From: Nautilus pompilius
Taxonomy: Eukaryota; Mollusca; Cephalopoda; Nautilida; Nautilidae
Length of the DNA stretch: 64,000 bases
NCBI GenBank assembly: GCA_018389105.1
Contig: JACATO010000600.1
Coordinates: 124,001-188,000, forward strand
Direction: 5' to 3'
The notes beneath the pieces were generated by a model. It was not told the origin of the DNA, made no database searches, and was given only the letters and a program-made list of their open reading frames with translations. This document shows positions 12,657 through 23,125 of the stretch, one piece after another; the first letter of the stretch is position 1; every line of letters begins with the position of its first letter. The position numbers were made by a program, and so were the translations under genes.

Positions 12657-14660
12657 CAGTGAGCTCTAACTATAAGTTGTTTTGTGTATTCATTGATGAT
12701 GAATTAGGGAACATATTCCATATTGTAATGAAACAGGAAACATTTTTCAAAAATTTTAAATGACATGCAAACATTATAGGTAGTGTTCTTAGCATCAAAC
12801 AACTGTTATCACTTTGCCACATCACCAGTATCAGTCTTATCCAGCTCTGCCATATTTGTTTGTGCTTGTTGTTTTGAGTGACTTTTTAACATTATATTTC
12901 ATTGTTAAAACCTTATCAAGACATTATAAAAAGGAATAGAAAACAACCAGCAAATGATAGTTGTGCCTCTGTTATGAAAAAAAAAACAAGGAAAAATATT
13001 CTAGAAGTAAAATTAGATGTTTTGCTTTGATTCTGGAGAGTGGGCAGTGGATATTGCTTGCCTACATCACTGACAATAACTTGTGTTAATGTAGACAAAA
13101 TTAAAGAAGATGCTCAGTGTGTGACATTTTAAATTGCTACTAAAATAACTTATAGCAGAAGTGGAGTTATGGGAAATATTTAGAGACTTTTAAGTATTTG
13201 GATTGAAGATCAAAATCAATTTAGCATGCTGATTAGTTTAATGGTTATTCAGGAAAAAGCTAAAAGTTTATTTGAAGACTTAAAGAAAGCATATGGGCAG
13301 AGTTCAGAAATAGAAACTTTTGGTGTTAGTCATGGTTGTTTAAAACCTTTTAAGAAATATAGCAGTTTGCATAATATTAAACAGACTGGTGAAATGCTAG
13401 TGCTGACAGTGAAGCAGCTAGAAATTATCCTAACATTTTGAAAGCAATTATAGAAAGTGGCCACATTCCTCAACAAGTGTTTAATGTGGATGAAACAAGG
13501 TTTTACTAGAAGTGTATGCCAGGAAGAACATTTCAACAGAAGAAAAGATAGCACCAGGTTTTAAACCAGCCAAATATCGCCTGACTCTTCTGTTTGTGGA
13601 AATGCTTCAGGATATTTTAAGCTCGACTTCACTGGTATACCACTACTCAGAGACACTAAGGCCTATGAAGGACTATTCAAAACAAAATCTCTGTTATTTG
13701 GCAATTGAACAGAAAAGCCTGGATGACAATTTGAATTTTTCAAGAAGGGTTTAATTTTCATTTCTATCCTGTTATGAATGGATATTGTGTCAAAAAAAAA
13801 AGCTGGAACACAAGCCATTGCTTATCCTGGTCAATGCCCTAGGTTATTTAGCCAACCTTGATGACTTATCTGAACATGTTCAGGATTTTTATGCCACCAA
13901 ACATGACTCCTTTGCTGCAACCTATGGATCAAGGAGTTTTAGCCAGATTTAAAGCTTATTATTTACATTGCACCTTCTCCCAGCTCATCAAGGAAACAGA
14001 TGCTGGAAGTAGGCCAACAATAATAGACTTTTGGTATGGCTACAATATCATAAAACCCATTGACAATATCGGGGAGTCATGGCAGTGCCATCAAATGTAA
14101 AAGGTGTGTGGCAAAAAAGCTGGCCTGAATGTGTCGTCAACTTTTGAGGATTTGAGAAGACTGGGTAAGAAATTCAGTGTGTCATTGTGGTGATGACCAA
14201 ACAAGTTGTGTTTGATGATAGGAGCCGAACATGGTGGAGTTGCTTGTGTCCCATGGAGAGGAGTTATCTAATAGGATTTGATGCAGCTGGAACAAAAATG
14301 AGCTAAGGCAGAGGCTGTAACTCTTGAAAGACCATGCCCTTAAATATTAACTTAAAAAATATTATTAAAGGTTCTGGTTTTCTGGAAGCAGCAATGCCAT
14401 CTTCAGCAAGAATGATTCAAACAGAGAAGTTCTACAGTTGTTAGCAGGGTAATAACTGATGAAATTAACTGCTACAAGGAGCTGTATCAACAAAAGAAAA
14501 TGAAAGATATCCAAGCACTTTTTGGAGAAATTTTTTAAATCCAGAGAAGAGCTCCCAAAAAACCAAGCTATTTTTGATAAGCATTCAGTTATCTACAGTT
14601 TCACCACCATTGTCAGAGGCAGACAATCCTGTCGCTTTGTCTGAATAACTCCATCACTCT
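12657..14660 (+). mobile_element. Tigger-1: pogo/Tigger DNA transposon relic
   Basis: The left end is probably at 12657, where CAGTGAGCTCTAACTATAAG follows a TA; this resembles Tigger termini. The interior carries a decayed Tigger transposase (12974-14647). I could not find a convincing matching right terminus: a weak partial match (AACTTATAATAAGC) lies near 14693, so the right boundary is approximate. It sits tail-to-tail with the minus-strand Tigger relic that follows. Confidence 0.7.
12974..14647 (+). pseudogene. Tigger transposase relic
   Basis: The order of parts matches a Tigger/pogo transposase: an N-terminal CENP-B-type helix-turn-helix (near 12974-13110, residues NILEVKLDVL and DKIKEDAQ), the second DNA-binding segment (IWIEDQNQ at about 13196, then IQEKAKSLFEDLKKAYG), a DDE core with the first Asp in FNVDETRFY (about 13480-13510) and the third in LLQPMDQGV (about 13915-13941), and a C-terminal tail (DEINCYKELYQQKK, about 14455-14500; SPPLSEADNPVALSE near 14600). 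It is broken by numerous stops and frameshifts; one TAG follows directly after FNVDETRFY. The longest intact piece is about 80 codons. In the living family this protein binds the terminal repeats and cuts and pastes the element at TA. Inactive. Confidence 0.88.
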
Positions 14661-14915
14661 TATTTATATCTATGTTATCTTCGTGCATTTTAACTTATAA
14701 TAAGCAGGTGAAGACCTACCAACAGAGCTCATTCAAATGCAATGTGACTAAATTTTTAAACAAAAGTTTAGTGATGGCATATCAAACTATGGATCAGTTG
14801 CCAAAAATAATTCAGTTCACCTGCCAAATATGTGCAATATTTGGCAAGAGTCAGCTCTCGATTCATGCAATAGTAATGCTCCTGAAAATTTGCACAGAAA
14901 TCAAAACCGTGTAAA
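14661..14915 (+). pseudogene. possible hAT transposase scrap
   Basis: A plus-strand frame contains LPTELIQMQCD followed by a stop and then FKQKF, resembling the segment (LQMELIDLQCDS..LKEKF) just before the dimerisation region of ZBED/GTF2IRD2-like hAT transposases. The following residues do not align well and no termini were found. It lies between the two Tigger relics. Treat as a hint only. Confidence 0.25.
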
Positions 14916-15706
14916 TTAAACTTGATTTTTCCAGAAAAATAAAGGAAATGATAGGGGTTAGAGGAAATGCTACCTAAATACACATGGTAGGGGTCAGGGA
15001 TAACTCTGTTTGAAATTAAATTCCTACATCTATTTCTTAAACTGTGCTTAGTTGTTACTAAGAATAATAAAGACATGAAAGAAAAAAATTATCTAAAATG
15101 AAAAGAAATTTAAATGAAAGGTTTTACTAACACTTACGTCAAACACTGGCTGGGATGGATTATTGGTGGTGGAGAAGAAAGAGTTAAAGATGTCTTTTCA
15201 ATTATGAACAGCTTTTAGGATTTCAAGATGCCAGAGGTGGAGAGCTGAGTTTGTTCAGGAGGTTTTATGCTTTCCTTTCTCTTAAAGTAGGAAGCAATGA
15301 TTTTTGGGATGTTTTCCTTTTTCTTTCTTTTAGAATTTCAGCATAACACTGTGTGGCAGCTAAAACATTTCTTGATACTTTTGTACTCTGTTCAATATTG
15401 GGATCATCATGATGAAAAATAGCAAGACCTTACTCTATCAGGCAAAATACCTTCAATCTTTTACCTGTGAGCATGTGCACCATCTCAATCTCTGCCACAA
15501 CCAGCTCTTCCACCCGATGTACGAGGTCTGTCCAAAAAGACACCGAACATTTAAAACCATGTGTCAACCAGCCAGTGCTGTGTATCGGTGACATTGACCT
15601 TCAGTCTAATAATAGCCGTATCATGCCACATTGGTTAGTCATTGATCTGCACATGCTAGAGTGAACGTATGTTTAGTGCACTTGGCGATTTGTTGCAAGT
15701 TGAACA

Positions 15707-17280
15707 ATGAAGGATCTTGAAGAGCAATATGTTTATGTGAAATACTGTTTCAAATTGGAAAAAAACTTTTACGAAGGCTTTTCTAATGTTGCAACAGGCC
15801 TATGGGGAGGATTGTTTGAGCTGTATGCAATGTCATGAGTGGTACCAGCGTTTCAAATCGGGAAGAACATCCATCGAACACAATCCCAAATCTGGATGAC
15901 GATCACATTGAGAAAGTGTGCGCTGTGATCCGTGGAAATCGTTGCCTGACTGTCCGTGAAGTTTCCGAAGAAGTAGGCATCTGTAAAAGGTTGTGCCACA
16001 TGATTTTAAAAGAAAAATTGAACATGTATCATGTAGCCGTGTGCTGCATCTGCTGACAGATGAACAAAAAGAGAGCTGAGTCACAGTCAGGAGCACTTTG
16101 ATCATTCGAATGCTGATGAAAGCTTTCTGAAAAGTGTCATAACAGGTGACAAAACGTGGGTGTATGGCTACAATGTTGAAACAAAAAGACAGTCATCGCA
16201 GTGGGTTGGATCATCATTGCCATGACCAAAAAAAGTACGTGAGAGTTGCTCAAATGTGAAGGTGATGTTGATCATCTTTTTTGATTGGAAGGGCATCGTT
16301 CATCATGAGTTTGTTCCATGTGGTCAGACGATGAATAAAGAGTTTTACTTGGATGTCTCGAGGTGGTTGAGAGAGAGGCAGTGTGAAGGAGGAGGCCTGA
16401 GGCATGGAAAAACAAAACCTGGATGCTGCACCACGACAACGCATCTGCTCACACGTCACTCCTTATCTGTGACTTTTTGGCAAAGTATGATCCCCATAAA
16501 GGAATTACGTTATGCAACAGTGAGAGTGAAACCAACAAACAACAAACAATAATGACTTCCAAAGAATATGTTATACCCAGCAGTGATATTATTACAATCC
16601 TATCACAGACAGTTAATACAGATCCAGATATGTGTTACTCACAGGTAACTAAACTCAATCCAACACTGCAATACAATAAAAAGGTAGCCAATAAAAAAAT
16701 TATCTGAAGTTGCCAACAGTCAAAGCTGCTCTGGATATAGTCCCTCTGGTTGCTTGGTTGGTTGAGAAATCTGTTGTCTTCTGTCTTATTATTTGAATGT
16801 CCATTACACATACTACTTGATATTCACTTTTGGGTTAACAGTTCTGAGAAAGGATCTGTTAAGTCTTCTGCCGAGAGAGGGTCCGGTAGGTCTTCTGCTG
16901 AGAAATGGTCCTGGTCAACATTTATAAAAGATCTCTGATGTCATGATGACCAGACCTGGCCTCCCAGTGTCCAGGCGCCACAATAACAAATGAGTCCCAC
17001 CAGAATTTGCTATCTCTCTCACACAAACCAGTTTCATGATAAAAATAAATTAAAAAAAAATCCACATATGTATGAGGGCTGGTAATAGTTTCCAAAGTTG
17101 AAATCCACCCTGAAAAGTCACCGATTTTAGATGATAGAAGAGATTGAAAAAAATTTGCTATGAGAACTGCACACTATCCCTGAAAACATGTTTCAGGACA
17201 TGTTCCAAAACTGGAAAAAACATTGGGAGCGGTGTATCAACAGTGGAGGGAACTATTTTGAAGGAGACAAGTCTTATTAA
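15707..17280 (+). pseudogene. mariner transposase relic, third Asp lost
   Basis: The ATG at 15707 opens a frame of mariner type (EEQYVYVKYCFKLEKNFYE). Recognisable blocks follow: DDDHIEKVCAVIRGNR and LTVREVSEEVGI (helix-turn-helix region, 15890-16010), GDKTWVYGY (first Asp, near 16150), VMLIIFFDWKGIVHHEF (16260-16310), LHHDNASAHTS (second Asp, near 16424-16455) and the C-terminal segment NWKKHWERCINSGGNYF before TAA at 17278-17280. The piece that should hold the third Asp (YSPDLAPxDFF in relatives) is replaced by foreign sequence. Several stops and frameshifts are also present. Inactive. Confidence 0.88.
16490..17088. other. unidentified insert within the mariner
   Basis: Mariner similarity stops after LAKYD (about 16490) and resumes at FPKLKSTLK (about 17090). 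Intervening DNA is about 600 bp where relatives have about 70 bp. It holds a mild near-tandem pair (GTCTTCTGCCGAGAGAGG / GTCTTCTGCTGAGAAATG at about 16863-16908) and no recognised coding region. A 12-bp match to mariner (CCAGACCTGGCC at about 16949) could mean that a scrap of the replaced segment survives, or be chance. No terminal repeats or target duplication are clear, so its class is open. Confidence 0.6.
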
Positions 17281-18500
17281 ATTGTAAGTAAAGCAATAAA
17301 TTTGTTTTTTTAAAAGGTTTGGTTTCTTTTTGGACAGACCTCATATCTTCTGAAGATGAAGTAAATCCTCGGTATAAACTTCCTCTTTGTGTGAGTCTAA
17401 TAACTCCTCCACATCATCTATATCCACCTCATGAAACTCTACTTTCCTTGCCAATTTTATGACATTTTCTTTGGTTTTATCGATATCCTCATTGACATTG
17501 AACCTCTCTAAATCATACTGTAGATAAGGGCAAAGTTTCTTGCATATATTGCTCATGCAAAAAAGTCTAATCCCCTTCCAGGCCTCGTCAACAAGCATGA
17601 TGGAGTTCTTGATGGTGAAACTTTTCCTGAATTCTTTCACTGAAAATTTATTATATTCAGTGACCTTCACAAGCATATCAAAAGTTTGCTTCAGATAATA
17701 AGCCATAAAAGTAGCATTTACACCATGGTCCATGGGCTGAATAAGAGGCACTGTGTTGGGAGGTAGAAACACCACTTTTATGTTTTCACAAAGGACTTGG
17801 ATTTTTGGTGGACGACCAGGAGCATTATCAACGAGGAGGAGAATCTTGAAGTTGAGATTCTCTTTCATGCAGTATTTGTGCAGTTGATCTTTAAGCTTGG
17901 AACCAACATAATTACAGAAAATTCTACCTGTTATCTACCCCTTGGCATTGGAATAATAATAAGCTGGAAGAATTTGTTTCACAGGCCCTTTAAGAGCATG
18001 GGGATTTTCTGAATGATACACCAACACTGGCTTCAAATTGCAATCACCTTCGGCATTTCCACCCAGCAGCAGCGTAAAATGATCTTTAGCAGCCTTAAAG
18101 CCTGGTGCTGATTTCTCTTGAGAAAGATATGTTCTAGATGGCATCCTCTTCCACAAAAGTGCCGTCTCGTTAAGGACGAAAATTTGCTTTGGGGAATATC
18201 TGCCTTCCTCAATGAGTTTTCAAGGTTGCAATAAAACTTTCCATAGCATTAGTATCAGCAGATGCTGCTGCTCCAGCCATTTTAACATTATGTAAATGAT
18301 ATCTTTTTGTAAAATTAGTGAACCAACTTGAACTTGCATTGAAAATCTTAATATCCTCTTCATTCTTCGTTAAATCCCCGTAAATTGAATGAGCTTTATC
18401 TTGTGTCAAAAACATGTTGACAGGCGCATTCCGCTGGTTTTGATCCTTTATCCACATACTCAGCATCCTCGCCATCTTCTCCATTATTTTCACTTCTTGG

Positions 18501-20940
18501 ATTGGGTCTTAGTTTGCGATGTAGATGGACATTTTATGTCATGCTAAGGGTTAAAAGTTCCAAAATTAAAGGTAGATAATTTAAAGGAAAAAATGAACAT
18601 ACTCATAATGACAACAGTTGCATGGGAACTGAGAAAGATTGTGGATGCTGAATGCTCATCTTGCCTTGTGCCACATTGTAAGTGTCCTCAACAGTGGTGT
18701 GTGTTGAGAGGAGGATAGGTGGGACAAATTTCCCCAGGCCCAGGCCCAAGGAATTTTGAAATGTTTATTTCTGATGGTGTTGCACAAAAAAGGATTCAAA
18801 TCACTGGTTTTGCTATTATGCTAATTGTTTATTGGCTTGGGCAGATGTCTGGATGAGTGGATTGTTGTGGATGTGTTTACACAAGAGAAGTTACACAACA
18901 GAGCCTTGTTTTTGACCTGGATTCTCCACCAGGTTGACCACGGTGACTGTCCTACCCCTATGTCACCAGCGCTCACCAAAATTGAGGCTTGCCTCGTCTC
19001 TCATTATTCTAAAAAAATTTTCTGTGTAAATTATGAAATGGTATTAATTCAACATCCACACTATTCCAAAAAACAAGTAACTAAAATCCATGTAAATTGA
19101 GAGTTGACTCTGCAAACAACCTTTTTTGCTCATGAAAAGAAACAAGTCTCCTCAGAGATTACAATTAACAGACATCCATTTGTCATTAATGAAAGTGCTA
19201 TCAGTACAAGAATTGAAACTGTTCATCCGTTGGATAAAATGTCTGAGGGACAGGTTAATAAGTTTAAACTATTTGAAGTTTGAACTAGTATTTATGTCAA
19301 AATTTTAACAAAAATATGAATTAAATTGTTGTTAAAAAAGAAAAAAACTCAAAATTCATCTAATTTTCTTTATCTCTACCTCAAATTCAGAGCTTTTAAA
19401 TGCTGAATAGCTTTAAAATGATTTATTAAACTTCTTGAATTAAAAAAAAAATTTCTCAAAGTTTTTGTGACCCACTTGAAATATTCATTATCTCACTGTT
19501 GACAAGCTTGCTTTATGGGGTTATATGACCACTGAGAAAGTCATTACAACCAAACATCTTTGATTAATTCTGGAAAGTGCTACAGAATATTTAGAACAAT
19601 TATACATTGATAACCGGTATGGGAACTTGAAAACAGGATATCATGTTCTATAAAGCAAAGGGTCACATACCAAATACTAATGCACTGTACAATGCATTCA
19701 ATTTGAAAAACAAAAGTTTTTAAAATTTTGTAAAACTTTTAAAATTTTTGCTTCTATATAACTTTTCCTTTTAAGGATTATAAGTGAGTAGATGTTACCC
19801 AGATCTTATTTGTCATACCTTTCAGTGTGTAATCAATATGATAAATGATTGTATACAAAATTATTTTTTATTCATGGAAATGATTTTTTAAATGTAATAC
19901 TTATGTAATCATACAGATTCTTTATTATTTAGACTGAGTTTCTTTGTGTGTGTTGTGGAGTGAGGATTAAACAGCTAAACAAAGAAATAAATTAAATTTT
20001 TTTAGATAGCATGGAGCTTGTGGTTGTTACATTAATTGTTATGAGTCAGATACTGGATGCATTCATCAGTGAAAATGGTTCACCATTTTGGAAAGCATTT
20101 GGGAACTAACATTTCTTTAAGAAAAAATGTCTTAAAAACATGGCTAGCAAATTTTTGAAGGGTTTGCAAAAGGTGACAAATGAACATTCCACAAATCTCA
20201 AGTGGAAAATATTTCAGATCAGATCTGGGGAGAATGTATGATCAGGATAACATCATATAAAGCTAGAAGATTGCAAGAAAGAATGTAGGAATAAATTTTC
20301 AATTATAATATAATGTGGTTTACCATAAACTTTTTTAAAATTGTCGTTGACACCTGCTAATGTTGTTTGTTTTTTTGTTTTACTTTTTTAAACTTCTAAC
20401 CTTACCTTGACCTTTTTATATCCCCCTTTCTACTATTCCTATGCTACTTGTTTTATAGAATCAAAAGACATAATGTATTAATTATCAAAAATATGTTATC
20501 AAATAAAGTGCTAAAGGCAGCATATATAATGTAGCATTTTAACTGAAAGCAACTTGTCATTTTTTGATTTTATGTGCTTTTATAAAGAGAAAACCTATGA
20601 ATTAATTTGCTAATATCAACTCATCATAACAGTTAAGTTTCATTACTCAACAATGCAAAGTTGTTTAATCTATTCTGAGTCACTATGCTATGCAAGAAGC
20701 TTTTGATGAGTTTGCTGAATGATTTTTCAGCTAATGTGATTGTGCCTGGCAGTGTACAAAATATTTGAAGTGCTGTACAGACATTACTGAGAATTTCTTC
20801 AAACTTTAAGCATACAATCTTGTTCAGTAGATGCAGTGGGCTAAAAATATGTGCTTAAAAATTTCCAACATTTTTCTGGGCCCCAGTGTAATTCCATTGG
20901 ATATCATCTTTTAGCATTACAACACAATGCAATATTGCTC
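18501..20940. other. noncoding stretch
   Basis: 18660-18790 is less AT-rich (including a short CCAGGCCCAGGCCC run) and may be part of an older element, but no termini or coding match are visible. An open frame at 18825-19100 is unrecognised. The remainder is AT-rich with no supported gene. Confidence 0.5.
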
Positions 20941-20942
20941 CA

Positions 20943-21706
20943 GATTTGATGGATGGAAAAATGGGGAGAAGTTCAAAAGATCATTCATTTGAAAAAGAAA
21001 AAAATCATGTTTGGAAATTAAATGACAAAGAATTAACAGATGTAGGTTACACTTTCAAAAAGGAAATGGATGAATTTTAAAAGCCGGATAATTTTGATTT
21101 GTTGTTATATTCTTTGATTTCTGAGTGAATTAAAGATTTAAAAGTAAAATCTCTGCCAACCAGTATTTTCATTGCCAAAAATAAGAAATTAAACTAAAAA
21201 TGTATTTGATGTGTCATTTATTCATCCTCCAGTGTTTGGTGATTTAATTCATGCACACACAGATACAACTAAAAACACCAATAAATTTATTTTGTGATCC
21301 CAATCCCTTTATTAGAAATATTTTAGAAGTCTATTTCACAATTTTTTGCATGTTGTATTTTTAAAATACTGTATTTGTTAAGGACAATAACAACAACAAA
21401 AAAAACAAACAGAAGAAGAACAATAAGATGGCAATATTTTGATCAAATTGACAATTTATTGACCAATGTCCCAGCAGCAATACATGATATTATTTCATCT
21501 TGTGAGACCTTACCTGATGGTGTTTTAGATACTAAGAGAGGACAGCTCTTTGTAAGAAAATGCAGGTCAATGGTGACAAATGAATGGAGGAAGTTTGGAA
21601 GTTGTGTGAAACTGGCAAATGCATAGACTGAAAATGCGCAGATTATAAATGAAAGAAATGATGTAATGAAATCATCACTAGAAAAATTTAAAGAATTGTC
21701 TGAGTA
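20943..21706 (+). pseudogene. uncharacterised decayed coding sequence
   Basis: Two protein-like blocks occur on the plus strand: around 20943-21080 (KNHVWKLNDKELTDVGYTFK) and 21375-21706. The second starts from a basic leader (KKTNRRRTIRWQYFDQIDNL), continues IHDIISSCETLPDGVLDTKR, and after one in-frame TAG at about 21624 continues NERNDVMKSSLEKFKELSE to a TAA near 21704. The charged, helix-like composition is unlike the surrounding AT-rich noise. I do not recognise the family; an old transposon or a retired host exon are both possible. Confidence 0.3.
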
Positions 21707-22327
21707 AAAATATAAAATAAGTTTTGTAAATTTTTACTTTGGTAAAGTTTATAACAAAATGTTACATTTATTATTTTGCTCACTAAAATTTTTTTAAAGA
21801 ATATCACTATATACAGCAAAATTTGTAATTGGAAAAAAAAACTGTAAATTAAAATACTTTGAGAAGGAAAAATTTAATATTACAGATATATTAAAATAGT
21901 AAAAATATTTTAATAAAAAGACTGGGCTAGAACAACATCAAACAAACCTTTTATGATATAATTAGAATTATCATCATCATTTTTTATTCCTTTCAATTAG
22001 AACATTTTAAAGATTCAGGCAAATCTAGTTGTTTCATTTCAAATGTCCAGCAGATCTGAAATTTGTAGTGATGGTATAAACACTCATTATCATAAGCAGC
22101 ATTTGATTACATTGCCTCTATTTTTTTTTTCATTCTTAAGTATTATTATATTATGGAATATGTATGTTGTAAATGAAGGCATTTTATGACCAGAAATGTT
22201 CATTTATGGAACTTGTAGTAAGGCAGATAAGCTCTTTTCTATGCAGCATTTTCCAGAACTTTGTATTTTATTGCATTTGTTTTCAAAATAAGTGTTCATT
22301 TTCCACATGGTCTCATCTAGTACATAT
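21707..22327. other. AT-rich stretch, nothing recognised
   Basis: No coding or repeat signal I can support. Confidence 0.6.
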
Positions 22328-22863
22328 TTTCAAGTGTTTGTGCATTTGTGCATTTATTTGTTACTCTTTCATGGTCAAACCATAGCTACTTTTCAGAAGC
22401 CTTATAGATTAAACTTAGTTCACTGCAGTCATTCAAAATAAGTGACTAGCCTAGCAGCCTCAAATTATAATGAAGGTATCTCAGAATCAAAAGTAGAATC
22501 CAAGGGTACCAGGGCCCTGACCTTGTTCCCTTTGAATTCAAGAAAATCCAGTTTTTTATAAGACATCAGCTTTGCTATGACCATTGATAAAGCGCAGGGT
22601 CAATCATTGAAAATTGTTGGCCCCAATTTGGTAGACCATGCTTTTCCCATGGACAACGGTATGTTTGATGCTCAAGATTTGGCCAAAATAAAAATCTGTT
22701 TTGCTTTTCACCCCAAGGAAAAACTAAAAACATAGACTATAAAGATACTCTTATTAGCATCATTTAAGTGTTTAGAGAAATAAAATTTTTGTTTTCAAAT
22801 TAATATAAAACCATTTTTATAAAAGCCATTTTTTTCCAAGGTGATGCTGGGCACCCCAGCTAG
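22328..22863 (+). mobile_element. Helitron 3' fragment with canonical terminus
   Basis: The right end has the Helitron signature: a perfect 6-bp stem hairpin GCTGGG-CAC-CCCAGC (22846-22860) whose last C starts the terminal CTAG (22860-22863), followed by T. CTRR after a hairpin, inserted before T, is the defining 3' end of the superfamily. Upstream lies a scrap of the Pif1-like helicase (22552-22733). The first part (22328-22515) is a dispersed repeat with a second copy at 60086-60345. Helitrons are thought to move by rolling-circle replication using a Rep/helicase protein; here only the 3' portion remains, and the left boundary is approximate. Confidence 0.8.
22552..22733 (+). pseudogene. 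Helitron Pif1-type helicase C-terminal scrap
   Basis: The frame from 22571 reads FAMTIDKAQGQSLKIVGPNL, matching the conserved late helicase motif of Helitron Pif1-like helicases (FAMTINKxQGQxLxxVG). Relatives continue with a block like CFSHGQLYVACSRV; here that part is diverged (HAFPMDNGMFDAQDLAK) and ends at a TAG around 22733. No Rep domain or Walker A motif is present in the window, so this is the tail of a once larger protein. Confidence 0.78.
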
Positions 22864-23117
22864 TTAAAAATAAACTGAGGCATTAGTAAGAATCATCTAA
22901 TAAGTGGCTATGATCTGGAAGAGTGGAGGTGCACTACTATTCAATTTTGTGCATAAAGGGATATTTGTAAAAAAGAAAATTTTGGCAGTGGCCATTTAGC
23001 ACATATTTCAGAAAAGTTTAATTTATTCTCACATACATACTGAATAAGCATGAGTGGCTTACCTTTTTGATTAATATCTTTATTTTCATTTGGAGCATAC
23101 ATTGTAACATGAGAACA
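22864..23117. other. short spacer between Helitron end and hAT element
   Basis: No feature recognised. Confidence 0.6.
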
Positions 23118-23125
23118 GTCTATAC

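Larger units (their letters stand above)
15522..17343 (+). mobile_element. mariner element nested in Tigger-2
   Basis: Terminal inverted repeats: left CGAGGTCTGTCCAAAAAG (from 15522), right complement TGAGGTCTGTCCAAAAAG (to 17343), matching over about 27 bp with few differences. Both ends are flanked by TA (15520-15521 and 17344-17345), the standard mariner target duplication. The flanks are the two halves of the minus-strand Tigger-2 transposase, so the target is known to the base. At 1822 bp it exceeds the usual 1.2-1.3 kb because of an internal insertion at about 16490-17088. Confidence 0.93.
15280..18493 (-). pseudogene. Tigger transposase relic, first catalytic Asp changed
   Basis: Minus-strand blocks in order: MEKMARMLSMWIKDQNQ and the second DNA-binding segment (18493-18209), PSRTYLSQEKSAPGFKAAKD (18156-17935), a 175-codon open block with LLLVDNAPGRP (second Asp), LIQPMDHGV (third Asp) and DDVEELLDSHKE (17868-17345), then after the mariner STKVSRNVLAATQCYAEIL (about 15375-15320), the usual Tigger C-terminal segment. 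The first catalytic motif, normally NVDET, reads VLNET near 18170: Asp is Asn, which should abolish catalysis. At least one stop or frameshift separates the first two blocks. The 175-codon block shows that this copy is less decayed than Tigger-1. Confidence 0.9.
15280..18500 (-). mobile_element. Tigger-2: Tigger relic split by a nested mariner
   Basis: Transposase similarity on the minus strand runs from about 18493 down to 17346, stops at a TA, and resumes on the other side of a mariner at 15519 down to about 15280. The mariner occupies 15522-17343. Tigger-2 was therefore present first. Its outer termini were not identified, and the N-terminal helix-turn-helix expected above 18500 is not recognisable, so the element may be truncated at its 5' side. 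It is in opposite orientation to Tigger-1. Confidence 0.85.

Noticed and set aside
18825-19100. 91-codon plus-strand open frame
   Set aside because: No recognisable motif, no splice sites, composition not convincing.
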